This document shows positions 1 to 8,180 of a DNA stretch of 64,000 nucleotides, piece after piece. Each line of letters opens with the position of its first letter. Positions within the stretch are counted from its first letter, which is position 1. Position numbers and translations under genes: made by a program. The stretch is from assembly GCF_900106795.1 (NCBI RefSeq), contig NZ_FNNS01000001.1, positions 124,001 through 188,000 of the forward strand, in the 5' to 3' direction. Below the pieces are notes generated by a model. The model ran no database searches and had not been told where the DNA came from. It worked only from the letters and a program-made list of their open reading frames with translations. Source of the stretch: Aequorivita viscosa. GTDB taxonomy: Bacteria > Bacteroidota > Bacteroidia > Flavobacteriales > Flavobacteriaceae.

Positions 1-452
1 CCTATTTGATTTTTGGCAAGACCAAAATCAATTCCGTTTTTACCTCCAATAGAAGCATCTACCATTGCAAGTAGCGTAGTAGGAATATTCACAAAAGCGA
101 CCCCTCGTTTGTAGGTTGAAGCAACAAATCCGCCTATATCGGTTATCATTCCACCTCCTAGGTTTACTATTAAACTGTTGCGATCAGCTCCTTTATCCGA
201 GAGTGCTTCCCACAGGCCATTAGAAGTAGTAATATTTTTGTGCTTTTCGCCACATGGAATTACCAATACCTTCCAATTAACTTCTAAATTTACTTCTAAA
301 TTTACTTTCTCGTATAAAACTGGTAAACAGTGTTTTTTGGTGTTTTCATCAACAATTACAAACACACTAGAGTAGTTCGTTTTTTCAATATGAGAAGCTA
401 GAATTTTCCACGCATTTTCATTTTGAAAAACCAATCCTTCTTTTTGGATCAT
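1..452 (-). CDS. aroB: 3-dehydroquinate synthase, N-terminal part (cut by window edge)
   Basis: AroB converts DAHP to 3-dehydroquinate in the shikimate pathway, in the cytoplasm, using NAD+ and a divalent metal. Only the first 150 codons are in the window, read from the ATG at 452-450. The NAD-binding glycine motif NLGGGMITDIGG is at residues 98-109, followed by the family stretch IPTTLLAMVDASIGGKNG at about 123-140, where the first catalytic residues lie. A 12-base tandem duplication near 276-300 encodes NLEVNLEV at residues 51-58. This is a poorly conserved surface region, so it is probably harmless. The gene is divergent from proline dehydrogenase with 75 bases between them. The family call is secure; the C-terminal metal ligands are outside the window. 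Confidence 0.95.
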   Translation of the reverse strand, partial: MIQKEGLVFQNENAWKILASHIEKTNYSSVFVIVDENTKKHCLPVLYEKVNLEVNLEVNWKVLVIPCGEKHKNITTSNGLWEALSDKGADRNSLIVNLGGGMITDIGGFVASTYKRGVAFVNIPTTLLAMVDASIGGKNGIDFGLAKNQI

Positions 453-527
453 TTTTTATTATTTGAGATACTTTGTCTTTAAACAGATTTCAAATCTAAC
501 TATATTTACACACTTTATTTTTATTAT

Positions 528-1700
528 ATGTCAACAAAAAATTATTTCGATAATACCGAAGTTGCTTTTAAACTTAAAAGTGATTCGGAACTTGAGCGAG
601 CCTATTTTCTTTTTAAGATGATTTCAAAAGAACCTCTTGTAAAAGTAGGTACTACAATGACAAAATTTGCGCTTAATTTAAATCTTCCTGTAGAAGGATT
701 AATACGTTCAACGGTATTCGACCATTTTTGCGGAGGGGTTAATGAAAAGGACTGTATGCCTACGGTAGATAAGCTTTATGATGCTGGGGTTTATTCTGTT
801 CTTGATTTTTCTGTGGAAGGAAAAGAGGAAGAGGCTCAATTTGATGCGACTGCCGAAAAGGTGGTTGAATTAACTCACTTTGCCCAAAATAAAAAATCGA
901 TGCCATTTTCAGTATTTAAGCCTACAGGTTTTGGGAAATTTGAAATTTTCCAGAAAAAAACTGAAAAGAAACCCTTATCTCAAGCTGAAGAACAGCAATG
1001 GCAACAAATAGTTCGTCGATTTGACTCTGTTTCTAAAGCTGCCTACGATTGTAATATAAGTTTACTAATTGATTCGGAACAATCGTGGATGCAAGATGCT
1101 GCAGATTTTCTGTGTGAAGAAATGATGGCCAAGTATAATCGTGAAAAAGCAGTAGTGTTTAACACCTTGCAATGCTACCGATGGGACCGTTTAGATTATT
1201 TAAAGAAAGAACACGAAAAGGCAAAGGCCGGTGGTTATAAATTAGGTTATAAAATAGTGCGCGGAGCGTATTTGGAAAAAGAAAATGAACGGGCTTTAGA
1301 AAAAGGCTATCCAACACCAATCTGCGGTAGCAAGAAAGAAACCGACGATAACTTTGATGAGGTAATGCGTTACATCATGTCCAATTTAGATGATATTTCA
1401 CTGTTTGTTGGAACGCATAATGAAATGAGCACTTATCTTGCTATGGAGTTGATGGATGAAATGAAAATTGACAAAGAAGACTGCAGAATGTGGTTTGGTC
1501 AGCTTTATGGAATGAGCGATCACATTACTTTTAACTTAGGTGAAATGGGTTATAAAGTAGGAAAATACATTCCGTTTGGACCTGTTAAAGATGTGATGCC
1601 TTATTTAATTCGTCGGGCAGAAGAAAACACTTCGGTTGCTGGGCAAACAAGTCGCGAATTAAGTCTGCTAAAAAAAGAAAGACAGCGTAGAAAAATGTAA
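528..1700 (+). CDS. Proline dehydrogenase (monofunctional PRODH)
   Basis: A FAD-dependent proline dehydrogenase that oxidises proline to pyrroline-5-carboxylate, the first step of proline catabolism. The 390-residue protein is a stand-alone PRODH rather than a PutA fusion. Family motifs are clear: the VRGAYLEKE stretch near residue 245, GTHNE near 306, and the C-terminal YIPFGPVKDVMPYLIRRAEEN segment, which contains the substrate-binding RRxxEN signature at about 358-365. The ATG at 528 gives a normal Bacteroidota-type start after an A/T-rich leader. A TATATTTA near -7 promoter distance lies at about 500. A small hairpin with a T run follows the stop. No delta-1-pyrroline-5-carboxylate dehydrogenase gene is in the window. 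Confidence 0.95.
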   Translation: MSTKNYFDNTEVAFKLKSDSELERAYFLFKMISKEPLVKVGTTMTKFALNLNLPVEGLIRSTVFDHFCGGVNEKDCMPTVDKLYDAGVYSVLDFSVEGKEEEAQFDATAEKVVELTHFAQNKKSMPFSVFKPTGFGKFEIFQKKTEKKPLSQAEEQQWQQIVRRFDSVSKAAYDCNISLLIDSEQSWMQDAADFLCEEMMAKYNREKAVVFNTLQCYRWDRLDYLKKEHEKAKAGGYKLGYKIVRGAYLEKENERALEKGYPTPICGSKKETDDNFDEVMRYIMSNLDDISLFVGTHNEMSTYLAMELMDEMKIDKEDCRMWFGQLYGMSDHITFNLGEMGYKVGKYIPFGPVKDVMPYLIRRAEENTSVAGQTSRELSLLKKERQRRKM

Positions 1701-1710
1701 GAGTGCTTTG

Positions 1711-1733
1711 AGGTATTTGTATATACCTTTTTT
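1711..1733 (+). terminator. Intrinsic terminator after proline dehydrogenase
   Basis: AGGTAT (1711-1716) and ATACCT (1723-1728) form a short 6-bp stem followed directly by a run of seven T. It begins 10 bases after the proline dehydrogenase stop and runs into the stop codon of the convergent gene. The stem is weak by itself; the palindrome at 1741-1771 may back it up. Confidence 0.5.
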
Positions 1734-2106
1734 AATCATCAAAAGTAGCGGTCATTACGGTCGCTACTTTTTCACAATTTTCGATTCTTAATTTTAAGTT
1801 TTTTTCCTGAACCTTTCCTACTACAACGTATTGTTTGCACGAATCTAATTTTGTATTACTTTCAGAAAAATTAACATCTCCAGTAAGCAATAGAATACTA
1901 ACAGCCGAAGTATCCATTTGGTTTTGTTTTAAAAACTGTAATGTATTATCTGAAAAAGCACGCTCTTTTAGTCGAATGTTCTTTAAAGTTCGTGCATCAA
2001 GTCCATAAGCACAGGACGTCTTTTTTCCGCTAAGGATAAAAATTACAAGCAGGATGCCAATAAATAAACCTCCTGAAAAATAGGCCAATCGGTATTTTAG
2101 TTTCAT
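1732..2106 (-). CDS. Small membrane-anchored protein, possibly DUF4258-like
   Basis: A 124-residue protein with an N-terminal membrane anchor (residues about 8-26, GGLFIGILLVIFILSG) just after a basic KLKYR start, and a short C-terminal domain on the far side. It has conserved-looking features YGLDARTLKNIRLKE, LLTGDVNFSESNTKLDSC and a later ENC. The cysteines at about 32, 89 and 110 might matter if the domain is periplasmic. I recall similar flavobacterial proteins labelled DUF4258, but I cannot confirm it, and no biochemical role is known to me. It is convergent with proline dehydrogenase and lies downstream of alanine dehydrogenase on the same strand with a 58-base gap, so it may be co-transcribed. 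Confidence 0.7.
   Translation of the reverse strand: MKLKYRLAYFSGGLFIGILLVIFILSGKKTSCAYGLDARTLKNIRLKERAFSDNTLQFLKQNQMDTSAVSILLLTGDVNFSESNTKLDSCKQYVVVGKVQEKNLKLRIENCEKVATVMTATFDD
1741..1771. terminator. Palindrome with A/T flanks inside the 3' end of the convergent gene
   Basis: AAAAGTAGCG (1741-1750) and CGCTACTTTT (1762-1771) are perfect 10-base arms around an 11-base loop, with T (or A) tracts at both outer edges. This is the shape of a bidirectional intrinsic terminator. It lies wholly inside the last codons of the leftward 124-residue gene (1732-2106), between two convergent genes. Confidence 0.5.
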
Positions 2107-2164
2107 TTCTGGGAATTGTAAATATTCGGAAATCCGGGTTTTTAGAATACGCTATCAATTGCGC

Positions 2165-3364
2165 TTAAAAAATCAATAAGTTCAAATCGCTATATGGCAA
2201 GTCGAACCAATCGGCAACAGCTTTGTTGGTGAGTATTCCGCGGTAAAAATACAAACCATTTTTCAAACCATCATCAAAGCGTATTGCATTTTCCAAACCT
2301 CCACTTTCTGCAATTTCTAAAATATAGGGAGTAAATATATTGCTAATGGTTATAGAAGCTGTTTTAGGATATCTTGCAGGAATATTAGGTACTCCATAAT
2401 GAATAACATTGTGTTTAATAACGGTAGGGTTATCATGGGTCGTCATTTCTGTAGTTTCAAAGCAGCCGCCCATATCTACACAAACATCAATAACAACGGC
2501 GCCTTTCTTCATTCTCATCACCATTTCTTCTGTAACAATAATAGGGGAGCGGTTATGCCCTCGAACAGCGCCAATGGCCACATCACATCTTCTAAGTGCT
2601 TTTGTTAAATTTTTCGGCTGTATGGTAGAGGTATATAGGATTCTGCCAACATTAGTCTGAATAGTTCTAAGCTTCGTTATTGAGCTATCAAAAACTTTTA
2701 CATTCGCACCAAGCCCGAGTGCCGAACGTACAGCAAATTCTCCTACAGTGCCAGCGCCAATAACAACAACTTCAATAGGAGGAACACCACTAATATTTCC
2801 AAATAAAAGTCCGTTGCCCTTTTTTGCATTCACCATGAGTTCTGCTGCAATTAAAATTGAAGCTGTACCTGCAATTTCACTTAATGCTTTAACCAATGGA
2901 TAGGTGTGGTCTTCGTCTTTTATAAATTCGAACGCTAGCGCAGTAATTTTCTTTTTTGCGAGGGTTTGGAAATATTTAAGCTGTCTCGTCTTTAACTGTA
3001 GCGCAGAAATAAGTACTGTTTTGGGGTTTATAAGTTCTAATTCATCCAAGGTTGGAGGCTCAACTTTTAAAACCACAGGACATCCAAAAACTTTTTTTGT
3101 GTCATCTGTTAGTTGCGCTCCTGCTTCGGAGTATTCGTTGTCGGAAAACCCAGATTCAAGTCCAGCCCCATTTTCCATAAGTACACGATGACCATTACTT
3201 ACAATGGCACTCACTGCATCTGGAGTAAGGCAAATTCGTTTTTCCTGAAAGTAAGCTTCTTTTGGAATTCCAATAAAGAGTTCTCCTTTCTGTTTCGCGA
3301 TTTCCAAAGTCTCCTCTTGAGGTAATAATTGCGCTTTGGTAAAGGGTGATTTAGGGTTGGCCAT
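2165..3364 (-). CDS. ald: Alanine dehydrogenase / N-terminal NAD(P) transhydrogenase-fold protein
   Basis: Reversible NAD-dependent oxidative deamination of alanine to pyruvate and ammonia is the expected reaction. The 399-residue protein has the family N-terminus GIPKEAYFQEKRICLTPDAV (residues about 32-51, containing the substrate-binding KE..RxxLTP pattern), and a Rossmann segment VVVIGAGTVGEFAVRSALGLGA near 200-221 that binds NAD. A 30-residue extension precedes the usual start of the enzyme; this is also typical of flavobacterial homologues, as I recall them. The transhydrogenase alpha subunit shares this fold, but no beta subunit gene is nearby, so alanine dehydrogenase is preferred. The ATG at 3364 is followed by tsaE 197 bases upstream on the same strand. 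Confidence 0.88.
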   Translation of the reverse strand: MANPKSPFTKAQLLPQEETLEIAKQKGELFIGIPKEAYFQEKRICLTPDAVSAIVSNGHRVLMENGAGLESGFSDNEYSEAGAQLTDDTKKVFGCPVVLKVEPPTLDELELINPKTVLISALQLKTRQLKYFQTLAKKKITALAFEFIKDEDHTYPLVKALSEIAGTASILIAAELMVNAKKGNGLLFGNISGVPPIEVVVIGAGTVGEFAVRSALGLGANVKVFDSSITKLRTIQTNVGRILYTSTIQPKNLTKALRRCDVAIGAVRGHNRSPIIVTEEMVMRMKKGAVVIDVCVDMGGCFETTEMTTHDNPTVIKHNVIHYGVPNIPARYPKTASITISNIFTPYILEIAESGGLENAIRFDDGLKNGLYFYRGILTNKAVADWFDLPYSDLNLLIF

Positions 3365-3561
3365 GGGTGCAAATTTCTCGCATCAAGTTACGTAATAAAT
3401 TAAATTACCAAAAAAATAAAAAAGATCAATATGAAATATAAAAGAATGAAACTACAAGGGTTGAAGTTTAATTTTTTATTTCTTGAATATAAGAAGGTTG
3501 TAAAATGAAACGAATCAAGTAGTTTTTTTGAAACGTTGATAAAGACTTTTATTAAAGCCTG

Positions 3562-3978
3562 TTATTCGTTTGAATCGTCAATTACTATAGTGCGACTTCC
3601 GTCGTGGTTTTTAGTGATTTCGATTTTCACAGCTTCTTCAGGTAATAGTTTTTGGATTTTTTCCGGCCACTCAATAAATACATAATGGCCACTATAAAGG
3701 TAGTCTTCAACGCCAAGGTCTAAAGCTTCCATAGGATCTTCAATTCGATAAAAATCGAAATGATAAATTAAACCATCAGCAACTTCGTATTCGTTAACAA
3801 TAGAAAACGATGGGCTAGAAGCAACTTCATTAGCGCCTAATTGTTGCGATAATACTTTTATGAGCGTTGTTTTTCCAACCCCCATAGAACCATAAAAAAG
3901 GAAAATCCTTGAGGTTGCAATCCCTAAAATGTTTTTTGCAACCTCAGGGAGTTCTGTATGCGTATAAGTTATTTTCAT
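3562..3978 (-). CDS. tsaE: tRNA threonylcarbamoyladenosine biosynthesis ATPase TsaE
   Basis: TsaE is the ATPase that works with TsaB and TsaD to make t6A at position 37 of ANN-decoding tRNAs. The 138-residue length is usual. The P-loop YGSMGVGKTTL is at residues 29-39, and a Walker-B-like region (YHFDFYRI, then FIEWPEKI) follows at about 92-99 and 120-127. Both are TsaE hallmarks. It lies 71 bases downstream of porX on the same strand. This placement of tsaE next to porX is, as far as I recall, common in Bacteroidota. Confidence 0.95.
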   Translation of the reverse strand: MKITYTHTELPEVAKNILGIATSRIFLFYGSMGVGKTTLIKVLSQQLGANEVASSPSFSIVNEYEVADGLIYHFDFYRIEDPMEALDLGVEDYLYSGHYVFIEWPEKIQKLLPEEAVKIEITKNHDGSRTIVIDDSNE

Positions 3979-4049
3979 TTAAAAGAAATCGAATTTATTT
4001 TTTGCAAATTTACTTTTTTAAGTATACATGGTATTCGATTTCGATATAT

Positions 4050-5600
4050 CTATTTAGGAACATGTACCGAAAATGGAATAATCATTTCCTGAAGCGACAC
4101 GCCCCCGTGCTGGTATGTATTACGGTAGTATTTTACATAGTGATTGTAATTATTTGGATATGCAAAAAAGTAATCTCCTTTAGCGAAAATAAACGAACTA
4201 CTCATATTTATTGAAGGTAATTCAATGGTTTTCGGGTCTTGGGCAGCCAATACTTCTTTGTCTTCATAAGTCAAGCTTCTGCCGGTTTTATACCGTAGGT
4301 TAAGACTGGTGTTTTTGTCTCCAATAACCTTAGACGGATTTTTGACATTAATCGTTCCATGGTCAGTTGTGATAATAAGTTTAAAACCTAATCGTGCCGC
4401 TTGCTGAATAATTTCTAACAAAGGCGAGTTTTTGAACCAGCTCTGAGTCAACGATCTATACGATTTGTCAGTTGATGCCAATTCTTTAATAACCTCCATT
4501 TCAGTTTTAGAGTGGGAAAGCATATCTACAAAATTGTAAACCACAACAGTCAAGTCTTCATCTTTATGCGATTTAAAATTTTCAACCAATCTTTTTCCTT
4601 GTTTTAAACTGGATATTTTGTGGTAACTCCAATCTAGGTTCATTCTAAGCCTTTTTAACTGAGCGGCAAAAAACTCTTGCTCCTTCATGTTTTTCCCGCC
4701 TTCATCTGTATCATTCAGCCACAAATCTGGGTGGAGTTTTTGCATATCAAGTGGCATAAGTCCTGAGAAAATGGCGTTTCTTGCATATTGAGTAGCTGTT
4801 GGTAGTATGCTGTAAAAAAGTTCTTCCGAAGATTTTTTATAAATATTTGAAATCGTTGGCTCTAAGGCTTTCCATTGATCCAATCTTAAATTGTCTATTA
4901 CGACCAAAAGGGTAGGTGTTCCTTGCTGAAGTTGAGGTTTTATTTTTTCCTTAAAAAGATTATGGCTCATTATAGGAGCATCGCTAGGCTCACGGAACCA
5001 TTCAGGATAATTTTTATCAATAAACTTACAAAACTGGCTGTTAGCTTCAACTTTTTGAGATTCTAAAATCTCAAACATTCCAGGGTCTTCAATGTTTTCT
5101 AGCTCTAATTCCCAATAAACCAATTTTTGGTATAAGTCTTTCCATTCCTCATAACTATTAACCGTGGATAAATCCATGGCAATCTTTCGGAATTCTTGCT
5201 GGTAATTTGAAGTGGTTTTTTCAGAAACTAATCGACTATGATCCAGGTTTTTCTTTAAACTAAGTAAAATTTGATTCGGATTTACGGGCTTTATTAGGTA
5301 ATCGGCAATTTTTGAACCAATGGCTTCTTCCATAATGTATTCTTCTTCACTTTTGGTAATCATTACCACAGGAAGAGCAGCGTGAACTTCTTTTATTTCT
5401 GAAAGTGTTTCGAGCCCTGTTAATCCGGGCATGTTTTCATCTAAAAAAACAATGTCGAATGATTCTTTTTTTATCTCATCCAAAGCTTCCATTCCGCTTT
5501 TTGCAGTAGTGACTTTGTAATTTCTATTTTCTAGGAAAATGATATGTGGTTTAAGCATATCTATTTCATCATCTACCCAAAGTATTTTTATATCGCTCAT
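4050..5600 (-). CDS. porX: PorX: response regulator fused to PglZ-type alkaline-phosphatase-fold domain
   Basis: A two-domain cytoplasmic regulator of the type IX secretion system in Bacteroidota. The receiver domain (residues 1-120) has the acidic pair D10-D11, the phospho-acceptor D54 in IVFLDENMPG, and the switch lysine in LIKPVNP near 109. After a helical linker (about 125-200), a PglZ-superfamily domain begins at about 215. Its nucleophile region is PTATQYARNA, and metal-ligand motifs appear in TTDHGTINV and in HGGVSLQEMIIP near the C-terminus. Work on Porphyromonas PorX shows zinc-dependent oligonucleotide phosphodiesterase activity; that this one does the same is inference. Its partner PorY is not in the window. 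At 516 residues it is full length. Confidence 0.95.
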   Translation of the reverse strand: MSDIKILWVDDEIDMLKPHIIFLENRNYKVTTAKSGMEALDEIKKESFDIVFLDENMPGLTGLETLSEIKEVHAALPVVMITKSEEEYIMEEAIGSKIADYLIKPVNPNQILLSLKKNLDHSRLVSEKTTSNYQQEFRKIAMDLSTVNSYEEWKDLYQKLVYWELELENIEDPGMFEILESQKVEANSQFCKFIDKNYPEWFREPSDAPIMSHNLFKEKIKPQLQQGTPTLLVVIDNLRLDQWKALEPTISNIYKKSSEELFYSILPTATQYARNAIFSGLMPLDMQKLHPDLWLNDTDEGGKNMKEQEFFAAQLKRLRMNLDWSYHKISSLKQGKRLVENFKSHKDEDLTVVVYNFVDMLSHSKTEMEVIKELASTDKSYRSLTQSWFKNSPLLEIIQQAARLGFKLIITTDHGTINVKNPSKVIGDKNTSLNLRYKTGRSLTYEDKEVLAAQDPKTIELPSINMSSSFIFAKGDYFFAYPNNYNHYVKYYRNTYQHGGVSLQEMIIPFSVHVPK

Positions 5601-5786
5601 ATATGTATATTTGTCTTTGCGCTCCGAAGCCTGGGCGAAGGAGTCTTATTATACTCCAAAGTTTTGGCTAAGGAATATTGTTTATTTCATTTTATAAGTA
5701 ATTCTCAGTCGTTGCGAAGAATTCCTTCAAAAATAGACCTGAATTTTTTTAAAAGATTATTGTAGCTACTAATTTAAAGTTAAAGT

Positions 5787-7013
5787 TTGAAAACCCTTCC
5801 CAAGCTTAAAATCATAAACGACCCAATCTACGGTTTTATTACTATTCCTAGTTTATTGGTATTTCAGCTCATAGAGCATAAATATTTCCAACGGTTGCGC
5901 CGAGTTTCACAAATGGGGTTTTCGTATATCGTATATCCCGGCGCGCATCACACAAGATTGCACCACGCTTTAGGTGCCATGTTTTTAATGCAAAAAGCCG
6001 TACAAGTTTTAAAATCAAAGAAAGTTCCAATTTCTCAAAAAGAAGAAGAGGGCTTGTATATCGCAATTTTATTGCACGACATTGGTCACGGGCCGTTTTC
6101 GCACGCAATGGAACATAGCATTGTAGAGAATGTGAGCCACGAAGATATTTCTCTGCGGTTTATGGAGGCGTTAAACCAGAGTTTTAATCAGCAATTAACT
6201 GTAGCAATACAAATTTTTAAAGACGAATACCCTCGCAAATTTTTTCATCAGTTGGTATCGGGACAGTTAGACATGGATCGCTTAGATTATCTAAAACGTG
6301 ATAGTTTTTATACTGGAGTTTCAGAAGGCACAGTTAATTCACAACGATTAATTGCAATGCTGAATGTACGAAACGATGCATTAGTTGTTGAAGAAAAGGG
6401 AATCTACTCTGTAGAAAACTTCATTGTAGCCCGAAGATTAATGTATTGGCAGGTGTATTTGCACAAAACAGGAGTCGTGGCAGAACAGCTTTTAGTACGT
6501 GTTTTAAAACGAGCCAAACAACTTACGGCCAAAGGTGTTGAACTTCCTGCGAGCAAAGCATTGCGGTTTTTTCTACATAATGATATTGGCTTGAGCGATT
6601 TTTCAGATGAAGTGCTTGAAACGTTTGCAAAACTAGATGACAATGATGTTATTTCGGCAATGAAATCGTGGGTAGACCATGAAGATTTTGTTCTTAAAAA
6701 TTTGTGCGATATGCTTTTACATCGGGATTTATTGAAGGTTAAGGTAAAGTCGAAACCTTTTCCGGTTAAGAAATTAAAAACAAAAAATGAGCAATTAATG
6801 AGTCGTTACAAAATATCGGAAGAAGAGGCAGCGTATTTTGTGTTTTCGGGTAAAATGGAGAACCAAGCGTATAGTATGGAGAAAGATACGATAAACTTGT
6901 TGCGAAAAAACGGGAAGATTGTCGATGTGGCTAAGGCTAGCGATCAATTTAATATTGAAGCCCTTTCAAAATCAGTAGTTAAGTACTATATGTGCTATCC
7001 AAAAAAACAATAA
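5787..7013 (+). CDS. HD superfamily phosphohydrolase (dNTPase/SAMHD1-like fold)
   Basis: A 408-residue metal-dependent phosphohydrolase of the HD superfamily. The signature is clear: HTRLHHALG at about 55-63 and LLHDIGHGPFSHAMEH at 95-110, with the HD pair at 97-98, then QLDMDRLDYLKRDS supplying the distal aspartate. Members act on nucleotides or nucleotide-like substrates; the substrate here is unknown. The start is a TTG at 5787: an in-frame TAA lies at 5781, only two codons upstream, and the conserved INDPIYGF block starts at residue 10, so no ATG is available. It is divergent from porX and lies just upstream of lpxD, with an independent promoter candidate between them. Confidence 0.85.
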   Translation: MKTLPKLKIINDPIYGFITIPSLLVFQLIEHKYFQRLRRVSQMGFSYIVYPGAHHTRLHHALGAMFLMQKAVQVLKSKKVPISQKEEEGLYIAILLHDIGHGPFSHAMEHSIVENVSHEDISLRFMEALNQSFNQQLTVAIQIFKDEYPRKFFHQLVSGQLDMDRLDYLKRDSFYTGVSEGTVNSQRLIAMLNVRNDALVVEEKGIYSVENFIVARRLMYWQVYLHKTGVVAEQLLVRVLKRAKQLTAKGVELPASKALRFFLHNDIGLSDFSDEVLETFAKLDDNDVISAMKSWVDHEDFVLKNLCDMLLHRDLLKVKVKSKPFPVKKLKTKNEQLMSRYKISEEEAAYFVFSGKMENQAYSMEKDTINLLRKNGKIVDVAKASDQFNIEALSKSVVKYYMCYPKKQ

Positions 7014-7044
7014 AGATAGCTAACGAGGCTATGTCCTTTTTTTC

Positions 7045-7052
7045 TATTTTTG
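7045..7052 (+). promoter_or_regulatory. Bacteroidota -7 element upstream of lpxD
   Basis: TATTTTTG is an exact match to the TAnnTTTG -7 consensus of Bacteroidota housekeeping sigma. It lies about 100 bases before the lpxD ATG, after the stop of the HD gene. No convincing -33 TTTG is seen at the normal distance, so this is a moderate call. Confidence 0.4.
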
Positions 7053-7154
7053 CATTAATCAAAATTAATAACCTAAGTTAATCAATACATATTAAAAAGA
7101 CTCCTTTGCAGTGGCTCTTTTTTAACAATTTGAAAAAACGTCTTTTTATTCCCC

Positions 7155-8180
7155 ATGAAATTTACAGCAGCCCAAATAGCAGGAATTCTAAACGGAACCG
7201 TTGAAGGCGATGAGAATGTTGTAGTTTCTAAACTGTCTAAAATAGAAGATGGGAGTGAGGGGAGTCTCACTTTTTTGGCCAACTTAAAGTATAAGAGTTA
7301 CATCTATTCAACCAAAGCTTCAGTAACAATTGTTAATAACGATTTTGTAGCATCAAATGAATTCTCTACAACCCTTATTCGCGTTGAAAATGCATACCAA
7401 GCATTTTCTCAGTTACTAGAATATTACAATCAAGTAAAAATGAATAAAACAGGAATTGAAAAACCTGTTTTTATTGCAGATAATGTTGAACACGGCACCG
7501 ACTTGTACTTAGGTGCTTTTGCATATTTAGGTGAAAATGTGAAAATAGGGAACAACGTTAAAATTTATCCTCAAGTGTACATAGGAGACAATGTTACAAT
7601 AGGAGACAACACAATTTTATTCACGGGTGCCAAGTTGTATTCTGAAACCGTGGTTGGAAAATCCTGTGTAATTAATAGCGGAGTTGTGATTGGTGCCGAT
7701 GGCTTTGGATTTACTCCAGACGAAAAAGGGGAGTTTCATAAAGTACCGCAAATAGGAAATGTAATTATTGAAGACAACGTTGATATTGGTCCTGGTACCA
7801 CTATTGACCGCGCAACAATGGGTTCTACAATTATTAAGAATGGCGTAAAACTAGACAACCAAATTCAAATAGCACACAATGTTATTATTGGTGAAAACAC
7901 AGTAATTGCCGCCCAAAGTGGAGTGGCGGGTTCTACAAAAATTGGAAAAAATTGTATTATTGGCGGTCAAGTAGGAATTGCTGGACATTTAGTCGTAGGT
8001 GATAATGTAAAAATTCAAGCGCAAAGCGGAATAAGCCGTAACGTGAAGGACAATGAAGTTCTTCAAGGTTCGCCAGGAATTCGCTTAGCCGATTTTAATA
8101 AAAGTTATGTATATTTCAAAAACCTTCCCAAAATAGTGGAACGGTTAAATACGGTTGAAAAACAAATCGATAATGAGTGA
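7155..8180 (+). CDS. lpxD: UDP-3-O-acylglucosamine N-acyltransferase
   Basis: LpxD adds the N-linked hydroxyacyl chain to UDP-3-O-acyl-glucosamine, the third step of lipid A synthesis. The 341-residue protein has the N-terminal uridine-binding domain (1-100), then a left-handed beta-helix of hexapeptide repeats (about 105-310) and a C-terminal helix. The catalytic histidine is H241 in QIAHN, matching H239 of the E. coli enzyme. The next gene starts inside its 3' end (8-base overlap), indicating translational coupling with lpxC-fabZ. A paralogue lies at 11157-12095. Confidence 0.95.
   Translation: MKFTAAQIAGILNGTVEGDENVVVSKLSKIEDGSEGSLTFLANLKYKSYIYSTKASVTIVNNDFVASNEFSTTLIRVENAYQAFSQLLEYYNQVKMNKTGIEKPVFIADNVEHGTDLYLGAFAYLGENVKIGNNVKIYPQVYIGDNVTIGDNTILFTGAKLYSETVVGKSCVINSGVVIGADGFGFTPDEKGEFHKVPQIGNVIIEDNVDIGPGTTIDRATMGSTIIKNGVKLDNQIQIAHNVIIGENTVIAAQSGVAGSTKIGKNCIIGGQVGIAGHLVVGDNVKIQAQSGISRNVKDNEVLQGSPGIRLADFNKSYVYFKNLPKIVERLNTVEKQIDNE

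Noticed and set aside
8155-8172. TTG start for lpxC-fabZ
   Set aside because: The ATG at 8173 fits the family N-terminus and gives a normal overlap with lpxD.
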